A stretch of DNA of 64,000 bases from JAVKBW01 sp040222995 (GCA_040222995.1 JAVKBW010000008.1:1-64000); one strand, 5' to 3'; positions 7,895 to 17,183 are shown, numbered from the stretch's first letter. Program-made: numbers and translations. The notes: a model not told the origin generated them from the letters alone.

Positions 7895-8667
7895 GCGACA
7901 CACCGAAAATCCGCATGCGCGGGGTGAAGAAACAGTTCGGCCCCAAGGTCGTCCTCGACGGATTCGACCTGACGGTGATGCCGCGGGAATCGGTGGTGAT
8001 CATCGGCGGGTCGGGGTCCGGCAAGTCGGTCTCGCTGAAATGCGTTCTCGGCCTGATCACGCCGGACGAAGGCACGATTGAAATCGACGGCGTCGATGTC
8101 GGCACGCTGTCGACGAGCGACCGGGAAGAAGTCAACAGCCGGATCGGCATGCTGTTCCAGAACGCCGCCCTGTTCGACAGCCTGCCGGTCTGGGAAAATG
8201 TCGCCTTCGGCCTGATCCAGGGCAAGAAGATGGCCCGCAAAAAGGCCCGCGACATCGCCATCGAGAAACTGGCGCAGGTCGGTCTGGGCGAGGATGTCTC
8301 GGTGCTCAGCCCGGCGGAGCTTTCCGGCGGCATGCGCAAGCGCGTCGGTCTGGCCCGCGCGATCGCCGGCGACCCCGACATCATTTTCTTCGACGAGCCG
8401 ACAACCGGCCTGGACCCGATCATGGGCCATGTGATTGACGATCTGATCGTAAAATGCGTCCGCGATGTCGGCGCGACCGCCCTGTCGATCACCCATGACA
8501 TGCCGAGTGCGCGGCGGATCTCGAACCAGATCGCGATGCTGTACAAGGGCAGGAACATCTGGCAGGGCGATACCGCCAATATCGACAATTCCGGCAATGA
8601 CTATGTCGACCAGTTCATTCACGGATCGGCGACGGGACCGATCAAGATGGAACTGCTGAAACCTTAA
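7891..8667 (+). CDS. mlaF: MlaF-family ABC transporter ATPase
   Basis: ATP-binding partner of the adjacent MlaE-type permease, 258 residues, cytoplasmic and membrane-associated. Walker A is GGSGSGKS near residue 39, the Q-loop lies in GMLFQNAALFDSLPVWEN, the signature is LSGGMRKRV, Walker B is DIIFFDEPTTGLDP, and the switch histidine is in SITHDM. The LFDSLPVWENVAF pattern is typical of MlaF. It overlaps the permease gene by four bases. After 16 bases radA begins, so the transporter has been placed inside the alr-radA interval that is usually uninterrupted. Confidence 0.92.
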   Translation: MSDTPKIRMRGVKKQFGPKVVLDGFDLTVMPRESVVIIGGSGSGKSVSLKCVLGLITPDEGTIEIDGVDVGTLSTSDREEVNSRIGMLFQNAALFDSLPVWENVAFGLIQGKKMARKKARDIAIEKLAQVGLGEDVSVLSPAELSGGMRKRVGLARAIAGDPDIIFFDEPTTGLDPIMGHVIDDLIVKCVRDVGATALSITHDMPSARRISNQIAMLYKGRNIWQGDTANIDNSGNDYVDQFIHGSATGPIKMELLKP

Positions 8668-8683
8668 CCTTTATTCCGGTATT

Positions 8684-10102
8684 TTGGCCTTGGCCCGAGC
8701 AAAATCGACCTTTGTCTGTCAAAGCTGCGGCGCGGTGTATTCACGCTGGGCCGGACATTGCGATGCCTGCGGCGAATGGAATTCCATCTCGGAAGAAGTG
8801 TCCTCAGCGCCCCCTGTCGGCGGCAAGGCCGGCAAGGCGTCGAACCGGTCCGGCAAGGCGGACCGCGTTAATTTCGTGCCCCTGTCCGGGCAGCAGGTGC
8901 GCAGCAAAAGGCTGGTTTCCGGCAATGCCGAATTCGACCGGGTCGTCGGCGGCGGCCTGGTCGAAGGGTCGGCGACGCTGATCGGCGGCGACCCCGGCAT
9001 CGGCAAGTCGACCCTGCTGTTGCAGATCACGGCGTCGCTGTCGAAGACATTGCGCTGCGCCTATATTTCCGGCGAGGAAGCCATCGACCAGGTGCGGATG
9101 CGGGCCGAACGGCTGGGTTGCAGCGACGCCGCCGTGCAACTGGCCGCCGCCACCGATGTGCGCGATATCTGCGCCGTGATGGAAGGCAAGGACGCGCCGC
9201 AGGTCATCGTCATCGACAGTATCCAGACCATGTATCTCGATCTGCTGGACAGCGCGCCGGGCACGGTCGGTCAGGTGCGCGCCTCGGCGCAGGAACTGAT
9301 CCGGCTGGCGAAACGCTGCGGCATCGCCCTGCTGCTTGTCGGCCATGTCACCAAGGACGGGTCGATCGCCGGCCCTCGGGTGCTGGAACACATGGTCGAT
9401 TCGGTGCTGTATTTCGAGGGCGAACGCGGCCATCCCTTCCGCATCCTGCGCGGGGTCAAGAACCGGTTCGGCGCGACGGATGAAATCGGCGTATTCGACA
9501 TGACGGACCGCGGCCTGCAGGAAGTGCCGAACCCGTCGGCGCTGTTTCTGGCCGACCGGCAGGACGGTGTGGCGGGCGCGGCCGTTTTCGCCGGGATCGA
9601 GGGCACAAGACCGATGCTGGTTGAAATTCAGGCGCTGGTCGCCCCCTCGGCTTTGGGCACGCCGCGCCGCGCGGTCGTCGGCTGGGACACCAACCGGCTG
9701 TCGATGCTGCTGGCGGTGCTGGAAAGCCGCGCCGGATATCGTATCGGCGCCAACGATGTCTATCTGAATGTCGCGGGCGGGTTGCGGATAACGGAACCGG
9801 CGGCCGACCTGGCGGTTGCCGCGGCGCTCGTTTCGTCGCTGTCCGGCGAACCGGTGCCGGCGGAAACCATCGTCTTCGGCGAAGTCGGATTGAGCGGCGA
9901 GGTGCGCGCCGTCAGCCAGACCGAAACACGGTTAAAGGAAGCAGCCAAGCTCGGGTTCAGCCGGGCGTTGATTCCGAAACGGCGTGGCGCGAAGACCGGT
10001 GCGTTTTCGGGCATGTTGGTTACCGAGTTTTCGGACCTTTCCGGGTTGCAGAGCCTTGTCGGATCGTATACTGGCCGGCTATCACAAGGCCCTGAAGCAT
10101 GA
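8684..10102 (+). CDS. radA: DNA repair protein RadA/Sms
   Basis: RecA-related, DnaB-like branch-migration helicase used in homologous recombination and repair. It has an N-terminal C4 zinc finger (CQSCG and CDACGEWN), Walker A GGDPGIGKST near residue 101, the diagnostic KNRFG motif near 259, and a C-terminal Lon-type domain without a protease active site. Total 472 residues, normal for RadA. The only start fitting the zinc finger is TTG, with a weak ribosome-binding site, so translation may depend on readthrough from the ABC genes. cvpA follows after ten bases. Confidence 0.95.
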   Translation: MALARAKSTFVCQSCGAVYSRWAGHCDACGEWNSISEEVSSAPPVGGKAGKASNRSGKADRVNFVPLSGQQVRSKRLVSGNAEFDRVVGGGLVEGSATLIGGDPGIGKSTLLLQITASLSKTLRCAYISGEEAIDQVRMRAERLGCSDAAVQLAAATDVRDICAVMEGKDAPQVIVIDSIQTMYLDLLDSAPGTVGQVRASAQELIRLAKRCGIALLLVGHVTKDGSIAGPRVLEHMVDSVLYFEGERGHPFRILRGVKNRFGATDEIGVFDMTDRGLQEVPNPSALFLADRQDGVAGAAVFAGIEGTRPMLVEIQALVAPSALGTPRRAVVGWDTNRLSMLLAVLESRAGYRIGANDVYLNVAGGLRITEPAADLAVAAALVSSLSGEPVPAETIVFGEVGLSGEVRAVSQTETRLKEAAKLGFSRALIPKRRGAKTGAFSGMLVTEFSDLSGLQSLVGSYTGRLSQGPEA

Positions 10103-10112
10103 AAGAGGTCTG

Positions 10113-10778
10113 ATGGAGAATCTTCCCATCGGTATTGTCGACCTTTCGGTTATTGGCATTTTGCTGGTTTCCGGCCTGTTGGCCTATCTTCGCGGTTTCG
10201 TTCGCGAACTGAAGGCGATCTTCGGATGGGTCGGCGCGATTTTCGCCGCCGCCTACTTCTACAAATACGCCGTCCCGTTCGTGATGAAGATTATCCCGGA
10301 TGAAAATATCGCGACCATCGGCGCAGGCGTCGCAATTTTCATCCTGAGCTTGATCGTGCTGAACATCATCACCACTATAATAGCTGGCGGGCTGGAAGAA
10401 ATCGGCGCCGGCGCAATCGACAAATCGCTGGGTTTCGCCTTCGGACTTGCCCGTGGCGCCCTTATCATCTGCATCGTCTATCTGGGCATGGCGAAGCTGA
10501 TGGATAACGAGCTGCCGGAACCGGTCGCCGAGGCGCGGTCACTGCCGGCTGTTAAATTCGTTTCGATCGCGCTGCTGAATGTCCTGCCGGAAACGGTGCG
10601 GGAAAATCTCGGCACACGTGTCGACGACGCCAAAGCGACCGCGGACAAGGCTCGCGAAGTGCAAGAGACCTATGAAAAACTGACCCAGCCCGAACCGGAA
10701 GGCGATTCCGGATCGGAATCGGGGTACGACAGCCAGGAACGGCAGCAACTGGACGAGCTGATCAAGGAAGCGCAGTAA
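10113..10778 (+). CDS. cvpA: CvpA family membrane protein
   Basis: Inner-membrane protein of 221 residues with four hydrophobic helices followed by a charged, glutamate- and glutamine-rich cytosolic tail. CvpA homologues are named for colicin V production in E. coli and are often found directly upstream of purF, as here. I start at the ATG giving MENLPIGIVDL, preceded by AGAGGTC; a longer frame overlaps the end of radA and has no membrane character. The actual function is poorly defined in the family (envelope homeostasis has been proposed). Confidence 0.9.
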   Translation: MENLPIGIVDLSVIGILLVSGLLAYLRGFVRELKAIFGWVGAIFAAAYFYKYAVPFVMKIIPDENIATIGAGVAIFILSLIVLNIITTIIAGGLEEIGAGAIDKSLGFAFGLARGALIICIVYLGMAKLMDNELPEPVAEARSLPAVKFVSIALLNVLPETVRENLGTRVDDAKATADKAREVQETYEKLTQPEPEGDSGSESGYDSQERQQLDELIKEAQ

Positions 10779-10811
10779 GTGCAACCGGGTAGCCGACAGG
10801 AAAGGTAAAGC

Positions 10812-12281
10812 GTGATGCTGACGACCAATCCCTTCCATTCCGAGAACGACGACCATTTCCGCGAGGAATGCGCCGTCTTCGGAATCTACGGATCATCGGA
10901 TGCCGCAAAGCACGGGGCGCTGTGCCTGCATGCGATGCAGCACAGAGGGCAGGAAGGCACCGGGCTGGTTACCTATGACGACGCCAACGACCAGTTCCAC
11001 GCCCATCGCGACCACGGCCATGTCGGCGAGGTTTTCGGCGACCCGAACGTGATGGCGCAGCTTACCGGCAACTCGGCCATCGGCCATAACCGCTATTCGA
11101 CAACCGGCGACACGGTGAAACGGAACGTTCAGCCGCTGTTCGCGGACTTCGAATTCGGCGGACTGGCCATCGCCCACAACGGCAACCTGACCAACGCGGT
11201 GATCCTGCGCGAGGAACTGGTTCGCAACGGCGCGATTTTCCAGTCGACGACGGATACCGAGGTGATCGTGCATCTGATGGCGAACAACCGCGGGTCTGTC
11301 GTCAACCGCCTGGTTGCAACATTGGGCCGGATCGAAGGCGCTTATTCACTGGTCTGCCTGACCCGCAAGAAGCTGATCGGCGTGCGCGACCCGATGGGCG
11401 TACGCCCGCTGGTGCTGGGCCGGCTGGGCGATGCCTATATCTTCGCATCGGAAACGGTGGCGCTGGATATCGTCGGCGCGGAGAAGGTTCGCGATGTCGA
11501 GCCCGGCGAGGTCATCGTGATTGACGAAAACGGCCTGCGCTCGCAATTTCCGTTTCCGAAGCTCAAACCCCGGTTCTGCGTTTTCGAATACATCTATTTC
11601 TCACGCCCGGACAGTGTTCTCGAAGGCCGCTCCGTCTATGAAGCGCGCCGCCGCATCGGCGCGGAACTGGCCCGCGAAGCGCCGCTCGAAGCAGATGTTG
11701 TTGTACCGGTACCGGATTCCGGCGTGCCAAGCGCTGTCGGTTATGCCGCTGAATCCGGCATCAATTTCGAAGTCGGCATTGTCCGCAGCCACTATATGGG
11801 CCGCACCTTCATCGAACCCAGCGATGAAATCCGCCATCTGGGCGTAAAACTGAAACACAACGCCAATAAAGCCGCCCTGGAAGGCAAGCGCGTCATCCTT
11901 GTCGACGATTCCATCGTTCGCGGCACGACATCGAAGAAGATCGTTGAAATGGTGCGCAGCGCCGGCGCGACCGAGGTGCATTTGCGGATCACCAGCCCGC
12001 CGACTACCCATTCCTGCTTCTACGGCGTCGACACGCCGGAACGCGATCAGCTTATGGCGGCGAAGTATTCGATTGAGGAAATGCGGCGTCATATCGGATG
12101 CGACAGCCTTGTCTTCATTTCGATGGATGGCCTGTACCGGGCGATGGGCTTCGACGGGCGCGACAACGAAAGCCCGCATTACTGCGATGCCTGTTTTTCC
12201 GGCGATTACCCGATCCGGGTTGCGGACCGGGAAAGCCCGCCGGTCGCCCGCCAGCTTTCGCTGCTGAAAGACGCAAGTTGA
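10812..12281 (+). CDS. purF: Amidophosphoribosyltransferase
   Basis: First enzyme of de novo purine synthesis: transfers the amide of glutamine to PRPP to give phosphoribosylamine. The class II glutaminase nucleophile is Cys20 (EECAVFGIYG), which requires removal of a 19-residue propeptide. The PRPP-binding loop VILVDDSIVRGTTSKK and the Cys-rich region (DYCDACFSGDYP near the C-terminus) indicate the [4Fe-4S]-type enzyme. Length of 489 residues is normal. Its stop overlaps the TTG start of the following dehydrogenase gene, so the two are coupled. Confidence 0.97.
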   Translation: MMLTTNPFHSENDDHFREECAVFGIYGSSDAAKHGALCLHAMQHRGQEGTGLVTYDDANDQFHAHRDHGHVGEVFGDPNVMAQLTGNSAIGHNRYSTTGDTVKRNVQPLFADFEFGGLAIAHNGNLTNAVILREELVRNGAIFQSTTDTEVIVHLMANNRGSVVNRLVATLGRIEGAYSLVCLTRKKLIGVRDPMGVRPLVLGRLGDAYIFASETVALDIVGAEKVRDVEPGEVIVIDENGLRSQFPFPKLKPRFCVFEYIYFSRPDSVLEGRSVYEARRRIGAELAREAPLEADVVVPVPDSGVPSAVGYAAESGINFEVGIVRSHYMGRTFIEPSDEIRHLGVKLKHNANKAALEGKRVILVDDSIVRGTTSKKIVEMVRSAGATEVHLRITSPPTTHSCFYGVDTPERDQLMAAKYSIEEMRRHIGCDSLVFISMDGLYRAMGFDGRDNESPHYCDACFSGDYPIRVADRESPPVARQLSLLKDAS

Positions 12282-12994
12282 CCGACCGGCCGCCTCTGAA
12301 AAACCGTGTCGCGATTGTCACGGGCGCAAGCCGCGGTATCGGCTTCGCCGTATCTCGCGCCCTTGCCGCCGCCGGCGCGCATGTCATCGCCATTGCCAGA
12401 ACGACGGGCGGTCTGGAAGAACTCGACGATGTGATTACGCGCGACGGCGGCATGGTAACGCTCGCGCCGTTCGATCTCGCCAAACTCGACCAGATCGACG
12501 CCGTTGTGGGGTCCATCTACCAGCGGTTCGAACGTCTCGACATTCTGGTTGCCAACGCCGCCCATCCAAGCCCGCTGACGCCGATGGCGCATTCCAATCC
12601 GAAAGACTGGGAAAAAACCTTCGCGCTTAACGTTTTCGCCAACCAGCGCCTGATCAGAAGCTGCGATGCGTTGCTGCGGAACAGCGATGCCGGTCGGGCG
12701 ATTTTCACCACCTGTAGTATTGCCCGCGACCGCAAGGCGTTCTGGTCGGCCAACGCTGCCTCCAAGGCCGCTTTGGAAACCCTGGTGCAGACCTATGCGA
12801 TGGAAGTGCAGAAAACGCCGCTGCGGGTAAATCTCGTCGATCCCGGCCCGGTCGCCACCAACCTGCGGGCGATGGCCTATCCGGGCGAAGACCCGTCAAC
12901 CCTGCCGAAGCCGGACGATGTCGCCGGCCTGTTCGTCGATGCCGCCCTGCCCTCGTTTCAGGGGCACAGGCAGGTTATCGAGCCCGCAAAATAA
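12278..12994 (+). CDS. Short-chain dehydrogenase with Asn at the catalytic Tyr
   Basis: SDR-family protein of 238 residues with the cofactor motif TGASRGIGFAVSRAL and the NAA motif (VANAAHP). The position of the catalytic tyrosine in YxxxK is asparagine: the sequence reads SANAASKAAL, Asn159 to Lys163, with an AAC codon. Lysine and the serine region (FTTCSIAR) remain. This should cripple normal dehydrogenase chemistry. The gene starts at TTG inside the purF stop (TTGA), with the first residues MTDRPPLKNR; no other start fits. An SDR next to purF is common in alphaproteobacteria. The substrate is unknown and the loss may mean a regulatory or vestigial role. Confidence 0.82.
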   Translation: MTDRPPLKNRVAIVTGASRGIGFAVSRALAAAGAHVIAIARTTGGLEELDDVITRDGGMVTLAPFDLAKLDQIDAVVGSIYQRFERLDILVANAAHPSPLTPMAHSNPKDWEKTFALNVFANQRLIRSCDALLRNSDAGRAIFTTCSIARDRKAFWSANAASKAALETLVQTYAMEVQKTPLRVNLVDPGPVATNLRAMAYPGEDPSTLPKPDDVAGLFVDAALPSFQGHRQVIEPAK

Positions 12995-13014
12995 TTTAAT
13001 TCCGGCTATTCGGT

Positions 13015-14451
13015 TCAGGGACCGATTTGCCGTCCCATCTCGGGCGCGGAACCGGGATCGATAACTTTCAATTCGCCGTGTTCGGAAACCACGACGCGGT
13101 TTCGCCCGGCCTCCTTCGCCGCATACAAAGCCTCGTCGGCGCGGCGGATCAGGCTTTCGCCGGTATCGCCGGGCTCGGCCGGCGCGACGCCAATGGAAAT
13201 CGTCACGGTCTGGCTGGTGCCGACCGATGACATTTCGAACGGCGTATCGGCGACGGTTTTTCTGATCCGCTCGCAGACGATCTTGGCGATGTCCATTTCG
13301 GTGTCCGGCATGACGGCGACGAATTCCTCGCCGCCGATCCGGGCGACAAGGTCGACCGCCCGAACGTTCAGGTTAACCCGCATCGCAAGTTCAACCAGCA
13401 CTTCGTCGCCGGCACCGTGCCCGAACGTGTCGTTGACCTTCTTGAAGAAATCGATGTCGAAGACCATCAGGGCCAGCGGCTTGTTGTTGCGGGCGTGGCG
13501 CTGGATCATGCTGTCCAGATGCGCTGTCAGATAACGCCGGTTGTAGGCGCCGGTCAGCGGATCGGTCAGCGCCAGGACAAGGCTGCGTTCGTAGTTTTCA
13601 CGCAGCCGTTCCTGATAGCGCTGGCGCTTGATCTGGGTTCGCGCGCGGGCCAGAAACTCGTTCCTGTCGATCGGCTTCAGCAGATAGTCGTTGACCCCAA
13701 GGTCCAGCCCCTTGGCCACTCTGTTGAGATCCTGATCTTCGGCGAGAACCAGGATCGGCGTGTACCGGGTCGACTCGTTGGCCCGCAACTGACTGACGAA
13801 CCGAAGCGGGTCGTCTTCGTGCATGTCGAGGTTCACGACCACGAGGTCGAAGGACGTATCGTCGGCAAGCACGTGGCGCGCCGCGTCGATTGAATTGCTG
13901 TGCAGGATATTCGCCGATTCAGTTTCCAGCGCGTCCCGGACCCGCTTGAGATCGTTTTCATTATCCTCGACCACCAGGACATGCGCGCCGCTGGTGTCGG
14001 CTTCGGTCAGGACATTGCCTTTTTCCAGCACGCCGAAGCGGTCGGATGTCTGTTCGCGCAGCCGCCATTCGTCGGTGAGAATTTTCAACCGGACGAGCGA
14101 GCGCACCCGTGCGAACAGGGCCGTGTCGTTCAGCGGTTTGGTCAGGAAATCGTCCGCCCCCGATTCCAGACCGCGCACGCGGTCGGCCGGGTCGGACAGG
14201 GCGGTCACCATGACAACGGGAATATGGGTGGTTTCCGGGTCGGCCTTGATGGCCTCGCACACCTCGAATCCGTCCATGCCGGGCATCATGACATCCAGCA
14301 GAACCAGGTCCGGCGAATGTATCCGCAGCGACTCCAGCGCGGACGGTCCGTCCATGGCCGTCACAACGTCAAAATACTCGCTCTGAAGTTTCGCCTCCAG
14401 CAGCTTCACATTCGGAAAAAGATCATCGACAACCAAAATGCGCGCTGTCAT
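13015..14451 (-). CDS. pleD: PleD-type response regulator / diguanylate cyclase
   Basis: Two receiver domains followed by a GGDEF domain, 478 residues, as in Caulobacter PleD. Receiver 1 has the acidic pocket and phosphoacceptor Asp53 (LVLLDVMMPGMDGFEV). Receiver 2 is degenerate (VVNLDMHEDDP) and serves as a dimerisation adaptor in the family. The catalytic motif is GGEEF, and the inhibitory RxxD site (RAVD) lies five residues upstream, so product inhibition by c-di-GMP is expected. It makes c-di-GMP on phosphorylation and dimerisation. It sits 60 bases downstream of divK on the same strand, the classic divK-pleD unit controlling polarity and motile-to-sessile switching. Confidence 0.95.
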   Translation of the reverse strand: MTARILVVDDLFPNVKLLEAKLQSEYFDVVTAMDGPSALESLRIHSPDLVLLDVMMPGMDGFEVCEAIKADPETTHIPVVMVTALSDPADRVRGLESGADDFLTKPLNDTALFARVRSLVRLKILTDEWRLREQTSDRFGVLEKGNVLTEADTSGAHVLVVEDNENDLKRVRDALETESANILHSNSIDAARHVLADDTSFDLVVVNLDMHEDDPLRFVSQLRANESTRYTPILVLAEDQDLNRVAKGLDLGVNDYLLKPIDRNEFLARARTQIKRQRYQERLRENYERSLVLALTDPLTGAYNRRYLTAHLDSMIQRHARNNKPLALMVFDIDFFKKVNDTFGHGAGDEVLVELAMRVNLNVRAVDLVARIGGEEFVAVMPDTEMDIAKIVCERIRKTVADTPFEMSSVGTSQTVTISIGVAPAEPGDTGESLIRRADEALYAAKEAGRNRVVVSEHGELKVIDPGSAPEMGRQIGP

Positions 14452-14511
14452 GAAAAACCCTGACCCGCCGTCATCGTAACGCGACGTAGTTCATGTGGGA
14501 TCCGCACCGTA

Positions 14512-14877
14512 TCAGTTAAGAAATTTTTCGACAGTCGCGAGGAAACTACTCACGGATATCGGTTTTGCAATATAGGCCTCGCATCCGCCTTCGCGAATCT
14601 TTTCTTCATCGCCTTTCATTGCAAATGCTGTAACCGCGATAATGGGTATCTGCTTCAGATCGTCGTCTTCCTTGATCCATTTGGTGACTTCCAGACCCGA
14701 AACCTCCGGCAACTGGATATCCATAAGAATCAGGTCCGGCCGTTCGGTGCGAGCCATCTTGAGGGCTTCCATACCGTCACGGGTTTCGATGATGTCGTAC
14801 CCACGGGATTCCAATAGATCGTGAAACAATTTCATGTTCAATTCATTGTCTTCGACGATCATTACTTTATGCGTCAT
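14512..14877 (-). CDS. divK: Single-domain response regulator DivK
   Basis: CheY-like single receiver of 121 residues with phosphoacceptor Asp53 (LILMDIQLPEVSG), acidic pair in IVEDNELNMKLF, and the Lys of the AKPISV loop. The N-terminal sequence MTHKVMIVEDNELNMKLFHD is the typical DivK signature. I use the second ATG; an earlier one adds five unsupported residues. DivK is the cytosolic polarity switch that tunes DivL/CckA and hence CtrA phosphorylation through ChpT. Both ChpT and a CtrA-family protein are encoded about 8-12 kb away in this window. It is upstream of, and probably co-transcribed with, pleD. Confidence 0.95.
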   Translation of the reverse strand: MTHKVMIVEDNELNMKLFHDLLESRGYDIIETRDGMEALKMARTERPDLILMDIQLPEVSGLEVTKWIKEDDDLKQIPIIAVTAFAMKGDEEKIREGGCEAYIAKPISVSSFLATVEKFLN

Positions 14878-15006
14878 GCATTCACGTCCCATGGTCTGTT
14901 AAAACAGTAATCTGTAAGCGGGCTGATTGTGCCTTGTAAATACTGGCAAATAAAGCCCGGACAACGGCATAATCTAACCTGAGAATCGTTATCAAAGTGT
15001 TTACGG

Positions 15007-15912
15007 ATGCAAATCGGACTGGATATCGGCGGAACGAAGATCGAAGCCCTTCTGCTGACCGCCGAAGGGGCGGTCGCTGAGCGTCTGCGCTGTCCTTCCG
15101 TAAAACACGATTATCCTGGAACTATTCAGGCAATTCAATCGCTTGTCAGCCAGCTCGATGCCGTCGCAGACACAAGGTGCAGCATCGGCGCCGGCATGCC
15201 CGGCGCCTTTTCGCGGGAAACCGGGCTGGTGAAGAACGCAAACTCGACCTGGCTGATCGGCAAACCGTTTAAGGCCGATCTGGCCGAAGCGCTGGGGCGG
15301 CCGGTCGCGATCAGCAACGACGCCAACTGCTTCGCCCTGTCGGAAGCGACAGACGGGGCGGCGGCCGGCGCGGCAGTGGTTTTCGGCGTGATTCTCGGCA
15401 CCGGCGTCGGCGGCGGGCTGGTCATAAACGGTCGGGTGATCGAGGGGCCGAACGCCATCGCCGGCGAATGGGGACACAACCCCCTGCCCTGGCCGACAGA
15501 CAACGAACGCCCCGGTAACCCGTGTTATTGCGGTAAATACGGCTGTATCGAGACGTTTCTTTCCGGCCCCGGCCTGTCGGCGCATATCGAGGCGATGACC
15601 GGCGAATGGCTGGATGCCGCCGAAATCGCGCGCCGCGCCGATGGCGGCGACCCGGTTTGCGAGAGCCAGATGCGGCTGTACGAAGACCGTTTGGCGCGCG
15701 GGCTTTCCCATGTCATCAACATCGTCGACCCGGATGTCATCGTGCTGGGCGGCGGGTTGTCGAATATCGGCCGGCTTTACCCCAATACCGCTGCCCTGCT
15801 GCCCCGCTATGTGTTTTCTGACAGCGTTAGAACCCGGCTCGTGCCGCCGGAATTCGGCGATTCGAGCGGTGTCAGGGGGGCGGCCTGGCTCGGGGCGGCT
15901 TCGGGATCATGA
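15007..15912 (+). CDS. ROK family sugar kinase, probably fructokinase
   Basis: ATP-dependent hexose kinase of the ROK family, 301 residues. The ATP-binding motif is GLDIGGTKIEALLL at the N-terminus; the catalytic region is SNDANCFALSEA; the ROK zinc signature is GNPCYCGKYGCIETFLSGP. The CxCGxxGCxE pattern and the following SGP fit fructokinase (Mak) and also N-acetylglucosamine/mannosamine kinases, so the sugar is not certain. The stop overlaps the start of dinB by four bases, an unusual pairing of carbohydrate metabolism with a lesion-bypass polymerase. Confidence 0.88.
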   Translation: MQIGLDIGGTKIEALLLTAEGAVAERLRCPSVKHDYPGTIQAIQSLVSQLDAVADTRCSIGAGMPGAFSRETGLVKNANSTWLIGKPFKADLAEALGRPVAISNDANCFALSEATDGAAAGAAVVFGVILGTGVGGGLVINGRVIEGPNAIAGEWGHNPLPWPTDNERPGNPCYCGKYGCIETFLSGPGLSAHIEAMTGEWLDAAEIARRADGGDPVCESQMRLYEDRLARGLSHVINIVDPDVIVLGGGLSNIGRLYPNTAALLPRYVFSDSVRTRLVPPEFGDSSGVRGAAWLGAASGS

Positions 15913-17183
15913 AAACCGCCTTCGGTCAGTTCCTGTGCCGGACCTGCCTATCACAATACTGTGATACAAAGGATTATCCCCTCATCTGCCCGAACTGCGG
16001 GTCGACGCGGGTAAAGGTGCATCCCGAACTGCATGACCTGTCGATTGCCCATATCGACTGCGACGCCTTCTATGCATCGGTTGAAAAACGCGACAACCCG
16101 GCCTTGCGCGACCGCCCGGTGATCGTCGGCGGCGGCCGGCGCGGCGTCGTTTCGGCTGCGTGCTATGTGTCGCGCCTGTATGGCGTGCGGTCGGCCATGC
16201 CGATGTTCAAGGCGTTGCAGGCCTGCCCCGACGCTGTCGTGATACGGCCGAACATGCAGAAATACAGCGCAGTCGGCCGCGAAATCAAAGCGCTGATGCT
16301 GGATGTCACGCCAGCGGTCGAACCGTTGTCCATAGATGAAGCCTTTCTGGATCTGACCGGCACCGAACGCCTGCACGGCGGCAGCCCGGCGACGACGCTG
16401 GCGCGGCTGGTTCTGCGCATCCAGTCGGAAATCGGCGTCACCGCCTCAATCGGCCTCAGCTTCAACAAGTTCCTCGCGAAAATCGCCAGCGATCTCGACA
16501 AGCCGCGCGGCTTCGCGATCATCGGCCAGGCCGAGGCGCTGAATTTTCTGGCCGACAAGCCGGTCGGCCTGATCTGGGGCGTCGGCAAGGCTTTGCGCAA
16601 AAAGCTGCTGCAGGACGGCATCGAAACCATCGGCCAGATCAGGCAGCAGGAAGAGGCCTGGCTGATCGCCCAGTACGGCGCGATGGGCCGGCGGCTTTAC
16701 AACTTCTCTCGCGGGCTGGATGTCAGACAGGTCGATCCCGGCGACGCGACCAAGAGCATTTCATCGGAAACCACGTTCGATACGGATATTTCCGACAAGG
16801 CGACGCTAATGAAAAAACTTTGGCCGCTCTGTGAAACGGTCGCCCGGCGTCTGAAGGCCCAGAATTACGCCGCCCGAACCGTAACCTTGAAATTGAAGAC
16901 AAAAGACTTCAAAACGCTTTCCCGAAACCGAACACTGGCAAGTCCGACACAATTGGCCGAAACACTGTACCGGACCGGATCCGCGGTTCTGGAAAAGGAA
17001 GCGGACGGTCGTAAGTTCAGATTGCTGGGAATCGGCGGCGCCGACCTGGTCGATCCGGGCAATGCCGACCCGCCCGATCTGGCGGACCCGGATGCGGCGA
17101 AACGGGCGAATGTCGAACGGGCGATTGATAAGGTCCGGGCGAAACTGGGTGACACGGCGGTCAGAAAAGGCCGTGGATTGTAA
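15909..17183 (+). CDS. dinB: DNA polymerase IV with N-terminal zinc ribbon
   Basis: Y-family lesion-bypass polymerase of 424 residues. The catalytic acidic residues are in IAHIDCDAFYASVEKRD and SIDEAFLDLTG, followed by thumb, helix-hairpin-helix and little-finger regions (FNKFLAKIASDLDKPRG, FDTDISDKATL). Compared with E. coli DinB there is an extra 35-residue N-terminal module with two CxxC pairs (CRTCLSQYC and CPNCGSTRV), a probable zinc ribbon. The start overlaps the ROK kinase stop (ATGA). No LexA-type GTTC-N7-GTTC operator is seen before the pair, so SOS control is not evident. I see no beta-clamp motif beyond the terminal region. Confidence 0.93.
   Translation: MKTAFGQFLCRTCLSQYCDTKDYPLICPNCGSTRVKVHPELHDLSIAHIDCDAFYASVEKRDNPALRDRPVIVGGGRRGVVSAACYVSRLYGVRSAMPMFKALQACPDAVVIRPNMQKYSAVGREIKALMLDVTPAVEPLSIDEAFLDLTGTERLHGGSPATTLARLVLRIQSEIGVTASIGLSFNKFLAKIASDLDKPRGFAIIGQAEALNFLADKPVGLIWGVGKALRKKLLQDGIETIGQIRQQEEAWLIAQYGAMGRRLYNFSRGLDVRQVDPGDATKSISSETTFDTDISDKATLMKKLWPLCETVARRLKAQNYAARTVTLKLKTKDFKTLSRNRTLASPTQLAETLYRTGSAVLEKEADGRKFRLLGIGGADLVDPGNADPPDLADPDAAKRANVERAIDKVRAKLGDTAVRKGRGL

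Noticed and set aside
9984..10112. N-terminal extension of CvpA overlapping radA
   Set aside because: No hydrophobic or family character; the ATG at 10113 has its own ribosome-binding site and gives the normal CvpA start.
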